Origin: Spirochaetia bacterium
GTDB taxonomy: Bacteria > Spirochaetota > Spirochaetia > Treponematales > Rectinemataceae
Direction of reading: 5' to 3'
NCBI GenBank assembly: GCA_021286925.1
Contig: JAJTBL010000030.1
Span: 1-11,376, forward strand
Length of the DNA: 11,376 nucleotides
Shown here: positions 5,949 through 11,376 of the stretch, piece after piece
Position numbering within the stretch: position 1 is the first letter of the stretch
Layout: every line of letters begins with the position of its first letter
Program-made: the position numbers and the translations under genes
Notes under the pieces: generated by a model
The model's input: the letters and a program-made list of their open reading frames with translations, nothing else
Databases searched by the model: none
What the model was told of the DNA's origin: nothing

Positions 5949-8393
5949 TTATTCAGCCAATTTCAAGATGTCGGCGAACACCCCGCCAGCGGTGACATCT
6001 GCGCCGGCTCCAGGTCCCCGCACGATGAGCGGATTTTCTGCATAGCGATCGGTAGTAAAAACAACCATGTTGTCAGTACCGGCAAGATTGAAGAATGGGC
6101 TTCGCGGACCAAATTCCTTGAGCATAATGGAAGCCTTGGTTGGTGTTATTTCGGAAACATAGCGAATGACATTTCCATGTTTGGCAGCTTCACGCCTTTT
6201 GGCCTCGTAAGCTTCGTCAACGGAAGGCAGAATTTCGAGAAACTCCTCAATGGTCTGCGCAGCAAGACAGGATTGCGGAAGGAGCGGTTCTATCCGGATA
6301 TCTTTAAAGTCAAGGTTGAATCCAGCCTCTCTGATAAGAATAAGAGTTTTCCGCGCCGCATCAAGCGCGCTCAAGTCGTCCCGCGGATCCGGCTCGGTAT
6401 AACCCTTTGCCTTGGCTTCTTTGATTATTTCAGAGAATTTCCTACCTTCTTCCAGGGTATTGAAAAGATAGCTGATAGTACCGGACAGAACAGCCTCGAT
6501 CTTGTGGATCCTGTCCCCGCTCGCGACAAGATCCTGAAGCGGTTCAATGACCGGCAACCCAGCGCCGACCGTCGTTTCGTACCGATAGATATTCCCCTTT
6601 TCCCGCGAAATATTGATGAGCCGATTATAGGTCGATTTTTCTCCCGCATTTGCCCGTTTGTTGGGAGTTACAACAGCGATGGACGATTTCAGGATTTTCT
6701 CATAGCGCTTTCCTGGCTCGTCGCTCGCAGTACAGTCACAGAAACAGGCTGAAGGCAGGTTCATCGCAATCATCCCATCGATAAAAGCGTCCAGATTGGC
6801 CTTCTCAGCCGATGTGGCGGCCTCCCGCCAGCCTTCCAGCCCGATACCGTCTTCCTTCAAAAGCATGTATCGCGAGTTGCAGATGCCTGCCACATTGATA
6901 GCAATGGAATGCTTCTGCCGCAAATCGGCTTGCTGCCGCGCAATCTGAGCAAGCAGAGTGCTGCCGATAAGACCGGTGCCCACCAGGAAAAGATTTACTG
7001 TCCGTATCCCCGCGAGAAAGAATGCATCATGAATAGTCTGCAGTGCCTTGCCCCGATCCCGCCGGGCGACAACGATTGAAATATTCAATTCCGAAGAACC
7101 CTGGGCAATCGCAACGACATTGATGCCGTTTCTGCCTAAGGCGGAAAAAACTCTCCCCGCAATGCCAGTTTTCCGCTTCATTCGCTCGCCGACGACCGCG
7201 ACGACAGAAAGGTCTTCTTCGATTGAGGGTTTTTGAATGAGACCGGCCTTGATTTCAAGCTCGAATTCACCGCTGATTGCCTTGACTGCTTTCGGGCCAT
7301 CCAGCGGGTTGATGGCACAGCAGATAGAAAGCTCGCTCGATGCCTGTGTAATCAAAATGACATTGACCTGAGCCCCTGCCAGCGCGCCGAACATCCTGGC
7401 GGCAATGCCGGTCACACCTGGCATTCCCGGGCCCTGAACCCGAATCAACGCGATATCGGCAATCGATGCCAATCCCCGAACCGGGTATCCGCTGGAAGCA
7501 GCTTTTTTTGCGATCAGCGTACCGGGCGCGTCGGCATTGAAAGTGTTTTTTATACGAATAGGAATTCCGCGAACCATTGCGGGCAGGATAGTAGGCGGAT
7601 GCAAAACCTTCGCTCCAAAATGTGACATTTCCAGGGCTTCTGCATAGCTACTTTCGTTTATGACAAAGGCATCGCGGACAAGCCGGGGATCTGCTGTCAG
7701 AATTCCGTCAACATCAGTCCAAATCTGGATTTCTTCAGCATCGAGCGCGGCTCCCAGAATGCCGGCGGTCAAATCCGATCCACCCCGCCCCAGCGTTGTT
7801 GTGATCCCGGTATCTGTCGCACCGATAAAGCCGGTGACAACCGAGATGAATGTGTTGTTTAAAAGCCGCGCCCTGATGAGCTCCCGCGATTCCTGTTCAA
7901 AATAATGAGCTGAGCCGAATTGGTCATCAGTGCGGATTATCTCCCTCGCATCGACAAATTCGGCTGGCATCCCACGGACCGCAAAGGCTTTTGCAATGAT
8001 ATAGGCTGACAACCGTTCACCATAACTCATTGCGAGATCCAAGGTTCGAGCTGTTTTTTCATGAAGCAGTGAAATACCGGTCAGGAGCTTCTCAATTTCT
8101 CCCATCTTTGTGATGACATGCTGTTCAACCTCCGCAAGATTTTCCTGATGGTTCGAAGCTGAAATTATCAGACTTCGAGCCGACTCGAGATGCCGAGTCT
8201 TCAGCGACTCCAGCGTATCCCAAAAATCTCCTGATGAAGCCGCCTGATTGACCGCTTTGATCAGCATGTCCGTAACGCCGGAAAACGCGGACACGACAAT
8301 GATTCTTTCACCTGACTGCCGTACGATGCCAATCAGCTTTTCAATCGATTGCACACTGCCTACCGAGGTGCCGCCAAACTTGAGTACTTTCAT
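5949..8393 (-). CDS. thrA: Bifunctional aspartokinase / homoserine dehydrogenase (ThrA type)
   Basis: An 814-residue cytoplasmic enzyme that phosphorylates aspartate and, with its second domain, reduces aspartate semialdehyde to homoserine, the first and third steps toward threonine, methionine and isoleucine. The kinase opens with KFGGTSVGS (5-13) and holds LGRGGSDLTA (201-210) and IWTDVDGILTADPR (224-237). Two ACT-type regulatory segments follow (about 308-460, with ITQASSELSI and IAQGSSELNISIVV). The dehydrogenase begins near 463 with LFLVGTGLIGS, a nucleotide-binding loop, and carries VTPNKRAN (575-582), TTVGAGLPVI (607-616) and GYTEPDPRDDLSALDAARK (664-682). It ends with GAGADVTAGGVFADIL. 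Length and motif order match E. coli ThrA (820 residues) throughout. GGAGAA (8405-8400) serves the ATG. Feedback inhibition by threonine is usual in the family but is not shown here. It has its own promoter and stands alone; thrB and thrC are not adjacent. Confidence 0.96.
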   Translation of the reverse strand: MKVLKFGGTSVGSVQSIEKLIGIVRQSGERIIVVSAFSGVTDMLIKAVNQAASSGDFWDTLESLKTRHLESARSLIISASNHQENLAEVEQHVITKMGEIEKLLTGISLLHEKTARTLDLAMSYGERLSAYIIAKAFAVRGMPAEFVDAREIIRTDDQFGSAHYFEQESRELIRARLLNNTFISVVTGFIGATDTGITTTLGRGGSDLTAGILGAALDAEEIQIWTDVDGILTADPRLVRDAFVINESSYAEALEMSHFGAKVLHPPTILPAMVRGIPIRIKNTFNADAPGTLIAKKAASSGYPVRGLASIADIALIRVQGPGMPGVTGIAARMFGALAGAQVNVILITQASSELSICCAINPLDGPKAVKAISGEFELEIKAGLIQKPSIEEDLSVVAVVGERMKRKTGIAGRVFSALGRNGINVVAIAQGSSELNISIVVARRDRGKALQTIHDAFFLAGIRTVNLFLVGTGLIGSTLLAQIARQQADLRQKHSIAINVAGICNSRYMLLKEDGIGLEGWREAATSAEKANLDAFIDGMIAMNLPSACFCDCTASDEPGKRYEKILKSSIAVVTPNKRANAGEKSTYNRLINISREKGNIYRYETTVGAGLPVIEPLQDLVASGDRIHKIEAVLSGTISYLFNTLEEGRKFSEIIKEAKAKGYTEPDPRDDLSALDAARKTLILIREAGFNLDFKDIRIEPLLPQSCLAAQTIEEFLEILPSVDEAYEAKRREAAKHGNVIRYVSEITPTKASIMLKEFGPRSPFFNLAGTDNMVVFTTDRYAENPLIVRGPGAGADVTAGGVFADILKLAE

Positions 8394-8435
8394 GATGTTC
8401 TCCGCTAGAATCCAGGTCTGGTTTTAATTTGCAGA

Positions 8436-8444
8436 ACTATAGCA
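8436..8444 (-). promoter_or_regulatory. Candidate extended -10 promoter of thrA
   Basis: On the minus strand TGCTATAGT (8444-8436) is an extended -10 element, with TATAGT one base from consensus. No good -35 box is present at 17 bases. Start of transcription would be near 8429, giving a leader of about 35 bases with no room for a threonine-type attenuator peptide. Confidence 0.4.
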
Positions 8445-8486
8445 CAGGAGAAATTCGGAAGGTAGAGGGATACTATCGATAAGAAC

Positions 8487-8519
8487 AAAAAAAAGCTGCC
8501 TGATATCTATCAGACAGCT
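8487..8519 (-). terminator. Intrinsic terminator of the decarboxylase operon
   Basis: On the minus strand a 12-base stem with one mismatch (8519-8508 with 8505-8494, arms AGCTGTCTGATA and TATCAGGCAGCT) is followed by eight T (8494-8487). It lies 35 bases after the stop of the beta-subunit gene and separates the operon from thrA on the same strand. Confidence 0.85.
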
Positions 8520-8553
8520 CATTTTATCTTTTAAAAGTATTTTTTAGGCAGCT

Positions 8554-9684
8554 TTACCCGAGGATTGAAATGAGAACACCTGCGGCTACAGCCGAGCCGA
8601 TGACACCTGCGACGTTTGGTCCCATAGCGTGCATGAGAAGAAAGTTGGTCGGGTCAGCTTCAGCGCCGACAACTTGACTCACCCGTGCAGCCATTGGTAC
8701 TGCCGATACACCAGCTGATCCGATAAGCGGATTGACCTTGCCCTTGGTCAGCACATACATGAGCTTCCCGAAGAGGACGCCGCCCGCTGTGCCGCAGCTG
8801 AACGCGAACAATCCCAGCGCGATAATTTTCAAGGTTTCCGGATTCAGGAATCGTTCAGCGGTCGCGGTGGAACCGACCGAAACACCAAGGAATATGGTCA
8901 GGATATTGATCAGCGCATGCTGAGCGGTATCCGACAATCGGTCAGTTGAACCGGTTTCACGGAAGAGGTTTCCAATCATCAGAGCGCCGACAAGGGGCAC
9001 GGCGGCGGGAAGCAGAAGACCAACAAGAACGGTAACCACTATGGGAAACACGATCTTTTCGGTTTTTGAAACCTCTCTCAGCTGGGCCATCCGCACCATT
9101 CGCTCTTTCGGGGTTGTCAAAGCCCGCATGATAGGCGGCTGAATCAGCGGAACCAGTGCCATATAGGAATATGCTGCAATGGCGATGGGTCCCAGCAATT
9201 CAGGCTTGAGCTTGGAAGTAACGAAAATCGCGGTAGGGCCGTCAGCCCCGCCGATGATACCGATGCTGGCAGCGGCTTTTAAATCGAAGCCGAGATATGT
9301 CGCGAGGATGAATGGAATGAAAATACCAAGCTGTGCGGCGGCTCCGAGCAGAAGGCTCATCGGATTGGCGATGAGCGGTCCGAAGTCAGTCATTGCCCCA
9401 ATGCCAAGGAAAATGAGCGGCGGGTAGATGCCGAGCTTGACTCCCTGATAAAGGTAGTAAATGAGGCCGCCCGGCATATGATCAACCGGTCCGTCGACAA
9501 TGCCGGTTATCGGCAGATTGGCCAGCAGCATGCCGAATGCAATCGGCACCATCAGTAACGGCTCATACTTCCGGTAAATACCGAGGTACAAGAGTATAAA
9601 ACTGACCAGCAGCATCAGGATCTGTCCTGCTGAAATATTGACAAATCCTGTTGATTGTATAAATTCGGTAAGGAATTCCATCAT
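8554..9684 (-). CDS. mmdB: Na+-pumping decarboxylase, beta subunit (OadB/MmdB/GcdB family)
   Basis: A 376-residue integral membrane protein that performs the last step of a biotin-dependent, Na+-translocating decarboxylase: it removes CO2 from carboxybiotin and exports Na+. Many hydrophobic helices run through it. The key loop GGADGPTAIFV (145-155) holds Asp148, the counterpart of the Na+-site Asp203 of Klebsiella OadB, and MHAMGPNVAGVIGSA near the C-terminus holds the conserved Asn357 (Asn373 counterpart). Length is near that of MmdB and GcdB, shorter than OadB. Two ATG codons stand in tandem; the first, at 9684, is ten bases from the AGGGGG ribosome site, which is partly locked in a small hairpin. 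It is the last gene of the operon, 17 bases after the biotin carrier. The symbol assumes the methylmalonyl-CoA enzyme; the beta subunit alone cannot tell this from the glutaconyl-CoA or oxaloacetate type. Confidence 0.93.
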   Translation of the reverse strand: MMEFLTEFIQSTGFVNISAGQILMLLVSFILLYLGIYRKYEPLLMVPIAFGMLLANLPITGIVDGPVDHMPGGLIYYLYQGVKLGIYPPLIFLGIGAMTDFGPLIANPMSLLLGAAAQLGIFIPFILATYLGFDLKAAASIGIIGGADGPTAIFVTSKLKPELLGPIAIAAYSYMALVPLIQPPIMRALTTPKERMVRMAQLREVSKTEKIVFPIVVTVLVGLLLPAAVPLVGALMIGNLFRETGSTDRLSDTAQHALINILTIFLGVSVGSTATAERFLNPETLKIIALGLFAFSCGTAGGVLFGKLMYVLTKGKVNPLIGSAGVSAVPMAARVSQVVGAEADPTNFLLMHAMGPNVAGVIGSAVAAGVLISILG

Positions 9685-9699
9685 GGGGTTCGTACCCCC
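9685..9699 (-). promoter_or_regulatory. Hairpin over the beta-subunit ribosome binding site
   Basis: GGGGT (9685-9689) mirrors ACCCC (9694-9698) with a 4-base loop. In the minus-strand mRNA the G-rich arm is part of the ribosome binding site of the beta-subunit gene and the other arm touches its start codon. Ribosomes finishing the biotin-carrier gene 17 bases upstream could open it, coupling the two. Confidence 0.35.
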
Positions 9700-9701
9700 T
9701 C

Positions 9702-10106
9702 TTACGCGAGATCAACAAGCGGATCGCCTGTATTCACCGATGCGCTGACTGGAACTCGCAACGCGACGACAGTTCCATCCTGAGGAGCGACAATCTCATT
9801 TTCCATTTTCATGGCTTCAAGAATCAGGAGAACATCGCCGCGCTTGACAGCCTGCCCTTTGGTCACTTTGAATGCCATAACGGTGCCGGGCATGGGGGCC
9901 TTGACGCTGAGAGCCCCTGCTGAGGGAGCTACAGCTGCAGCTGCAGCTGAGGCTTCAGCCGAGGCTGGGGTAGCGGCGGGGGCTGGAGCTGGGGCTGCTG
10001 CCGGTCGGGGAGCCTGAGCGGCTGTTGGCGCCGTGGTTCCGGCGCTAACTTCTTCAACCATGACATCGTACGACTGGCCATTAACGGTTATTCGGTATTG
10101 TTTCAT
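9702..10106 (-). CDS. mmdC: Biotin carrier subunit (gamma/C subunit) of the Na+-pumping decarboxylase
   Basis: A 134-residue protein that shuttles CO2 as carboxybiotin from the carboxyltransferase to the membrane beta subunit. Residues 1-20 form a short N-terminal strand region typical of this subunit. An Ala/Pro linker of about 45 residues (about 20-65) acts as a flexible arm. The biotinyl domain (about 66-134) carries PMPGTV and the EAMKMEN motif, with Lys100 as the biotinylation site, 34 residues from the C-terminus as is usual. AAGGAG lies just upstream of the ATG, within the end of the preceding gene's spacer. It is 18 bases after the delta-like gene and 17 before the beta gene. Other biotin carriers, such as AccB or GcdC, look alike, but the neighbours settle the role. 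Confidence 0.93.
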   Translation of the reverse strand: MKQYRITVNGQSYDVMVEEVSAGTTAPTAAQAPRPAAAPAPAPAATPASAEASAAAAAVAPSAGALSVKAPMPGTVMAFKVTKGQAVKRGDVLLILEAMKMENEIVAPQDGTVVALRVPVSASVNTGDPLVDLA

Positions 10107-10124
10107 AAGGTTCTCCTTATCCTG

Positions 10125-10499
10125 TTATTCTCTGGTATAGCGTTCAACTCGGCCCCAAATCGGGGTATTGAAACTGCCTTCCTGCCGGGAAGCAGGAATT
10201 ATCGAAGCGATTCTAAAGGAAGAAGCGGAGGTCCCGCTCGCAGCCGCGATAGCCGCTGTCAGAACGGCAATCAGCGTCTGATCGTTTTCTGCCGCGGCAG
10301 GCACTTGGGAAACCTGATGCTTCGCTGGCTGGCGATCGGATGGACCGCTCATCTCAGGGAGCGGTGCGGGATTGGGGTGTTTTTTTTCTTTTCGGCCGCT
10401 AAAGATAAGCGGGAATAAGGAAAGAATTCCTGCAAGCAGGATGAGCGCGACAAACACTGTTCCCACACCCGCAAACATGATAAGCCATTTGTTCTGCAT
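10125..10499 (-). CDS. mmdD: OadG-type small membrane subunit (delta/D subunit) of the decarboxylase
   Basis: A 124-residue protein with one N-terminal membrane helix (about 7-33, rich in V, L and I), a basic stop (GRKEKK) and a Pro-rich tail that ends in a short conserved segment, LIAVLTAAIAAASG, characteristic of OadG-like subunits. In the complex this subunit anchors and assembles the carboxyltransferase on the membrane-bound beta subunit. The start is ATG at 10499 with GAGGAAG just upstream, 11 bases after the stop of the carboxyltransferase gene. An in-frame ATG at 10586 would add 29 residues but overlaps that gene and lacks a ribosome site. Overall sequence is poorly conserved in the family, so position in the operon and the helix carry much of the call. 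Confidence 0.85.
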   Translation of the reverse strand: MQNKWLIMFAGVGTVFVALILLAGILSLFPLIFSGRKEKKHPNPAPLPEMSGPSDRQPAKHQVSQVPAAAENDQTLIAVLTAAIAAASGTSASSFRIASIIPASRQEGSFNTPIWGRVERYTRE

Positions 10500-10510
10500 A
10501 CTATGCTTCC

Positions 10511-11376
10511 TCAGACAGGGATATTGCCATGCTTGCGGGACGGCAGGGTCTGCCGCTTGCCGAGAAGCATGGAAAGCGCCGCGCAAAGCCGGGCTCTTGT
10601 CTGAGCCGGATCAATGACATCATCGACATATCCGCGGGTGGCCGCTTTATACGGATTGGCAAAATTGGTCTTGTATTCTTCAATTTTAGCCTTTCTTGTG
10701 GAAGCTGGGTCCGATGATTCATCAATTTCCTTTTTGAAGATGATATTGGCAGCGCCTTCAGGGCCCATGACGGCGATTTCAGCGGTCGGCCATGCAAAAA
10801 CCTGATCCGCGCCGAGATGCCGCGAGCACATCGCGATATACGCACCGCCGTATGCCTTGCGCAGAATGACGGTCATCTTGGGCACTGTCGCCTCGGAATA
10901 TGCGTAGAGCAGTTTTGCTCCGTGCCGGATAACGCCGCCGTGTTCCTGCCCGACTCCCGGCAAATAACCAGCGGTATCGGTAAAGGTCACAAGCGGAATA
11001 TTGAAGGAATCACAGAATCGGATAAACCGGGAGGCCTTGTCTGATGCGTTGATGTCCAGAACTCCGGCCAGAACGGCAGGCTGATTCGCGATAATGCCGA
11101 TTGACCGTCCCGCAAGCCGCGCAAAGCCCGTGACAATGTTTCGAGCGTAATCAGGCTGAACTTCGAAGAAGTCGCCCGCGTCGACAACCCTGCGGATCAC
11201 TTCACGGACATCATAGGGCTTGTTCGGCGCTTCGGGCATGATATCGGCCAGTGAAGCGTCAGTACGGGCCGGGTCATCGCCGGTATCGACAATCGGTGCG
11301 TCTTCGATATTGTTCTGCGGAAGATAGGAAAGCAGTTTTTTAATGCCTTCAATGGTCGAATCCTCGTCCGGGTACC
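10511..11376 (-). CDS. mmdA: Carboxyltransferase (alpha/A) subunit, PCC-beta/MmdA type (partial, runs off right edge)
   Basis: The visible 287 residues are the C-terminal part of an acyl-CoA carboxyltransferase of about 515 residues. It takes the carboxyl group from methylmalonyl-CoA (or a similar acyl-CoA) to the biotin of the carrier subunit. The frame is open to the window edge, with the usual LLSYLPQNN segment ahead of PNKPYDVREVI. Family hallmarks are DTAGYLPGVGQEHGGVIRHGAK, the RKAYGGAYIAM oxyanion-hole stretch, FAWPTAEIAVMGPEGA, and the C-terminal GYVDDVIDP. The sequence type is that of propionyl-CoA carboxylase beta and methylmalonyl-CoA decarboxylase alpha, not of oxaloacetate decarboxylase. 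It leads the operon. Without the subunits next to it the gene would be called propionyl-CoA carboxylase beta chain; the membrane beta subunit argues for a Na+ pump. Glutaconyl-CoA decarboxylase is less likely. Confidence 0.92.
   Translation of the reverse strand, partial: YPDEDSTIEGIKKLLSYLPQNNIEDAPIVDTGDDPARTDASLADIMPEAPNKPYDVREVIRRVVDAGDFFEVQPDYARNIVTGFARLAGRSIGIIANQPAVLAGVLDINASDKASRFIRFCDSFNIPLVTFTDTAGYLPGVGQEHGGVIRHGAKLLYAYSEATVPKMTVILRKAYGGAYIAMCSRHLGADQVFAWPTAEIAVMGPEGAANIIFKKEIDESSDPASTRKAKIEEYKTNFANPYKAATRGYVDDVIDPAQTRARLCAALSMLLGKRQTLPSRKHGNIPV

Noticed and set aside
5943..6752. Long plus-strand open frame (269 residues) opposite the dehydrogenase part of thrA
   Set aside because: It lies wholly antisense to a well-conserved enzyme, has no ribosome site or recognisable domain, and has arginine- and phenylalanine-rich shadow composition.
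10500..10586. Extended N-terminus for the OadG-like subunit
   Set aside because: The extra 29 residues overlap the carboxyltransferase gene; ATG at 10499 has a ribosome site and places the membrane helix at the very N-terminus as in the family.
11371..11376. GGTACC at the very end of the window as a cloning junction
   Set aside because: The reading frame and family pattern of the carboxyltransferase continue to the last base, so the hexamer can be ordinary sequence.
1..11376. CRISPR array, transposon, prophage or defence system
   Set aside because: I saw no regularly spaced repeats, transposase, integrase, phage or toxin-like gene on either strand; nearly all space is taken by metabolic and transport genes.

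Overview
The window is a stretch of bacterial chromosome with compact, operon-style gene layout and no mobile element, CRISPR array, tRNA or rRNA that I can see. Gene content suggests an anaerobic or fermentative bacterium that uses sodium ions: it holds a Na+-pumping acyl-CoA decarboxylase operon and a TAXI-type TRAP uptake system. The fused aspartokinase-homoserine dehydrogenase and the style of the signal peptide would fit a spirochaete (Treponema-like), but that assignment is inference from memory and not proven here.

Layout, left to right. (1) 1-1857, minus strand: a sugar-catabolism operon. An L-fucose/L-arabinose-isomerase-like gene (541-1857) is followed, 12 bases after its stop codon and in the same frame, by a GTG-started gene (1-528) that runs off the left edge. 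The second gene resembles the N-terminal beta-sandwich of GH31 glycoside hydrolases, most closely (from memory) the sulfoquinovosidase branch. (2) 1858-2291: a divergent regulatory region. It has a candidate promoter for the isomerase overlapped by nested inverted repeats, a hairpin in the isomerase leader, a strong sigma70-like promoter followed about 80 bases later by an intrinsic terminator (a small RNA or attenuated leader), and a second promoter for the TRAP operon. (3) 2292-5852, plus strand: the TAXI solute-binding protein, a DUF1850 membrane protein and a fused DctQ-DctM-type TRAP permease. A terminator-like hairpin lies after the first gene and the last two genes overlap by ATGA. (4) 5887-5922: a terminator able to work in both directions between convergent genes. 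(5) 5949-8393, minus strand: bifunctional aspartokinase/homoserine dehydrogenase (thrA type) with its own promoter. (6) 8487-11376, minus strand: carboxyltransferase (cut by the right edge), small membrane subunit, biotin carrier and Na+-pumping beta subunit, in the order A-D-C-B, closed by an intrinsic terminator.

How the parts may work together. The decarboxylase would convert the energy of methylmalonyl-CoA (or a related acyl-CoA) decarboxylation into a Na+ gradient, and TRAP transporters commonly use such a gradient for uptake. The TAXI system brings in an unknown organic acid. ThrA commits aspartate to threonine, methionine and isoleucine synthesis. The most intriguing point is the isomerase plus GH31-like pair, which could be the start of a pathway for an unusual sugar such as sulfoquinovose. 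The genes that would decide this lie to the left of the window.
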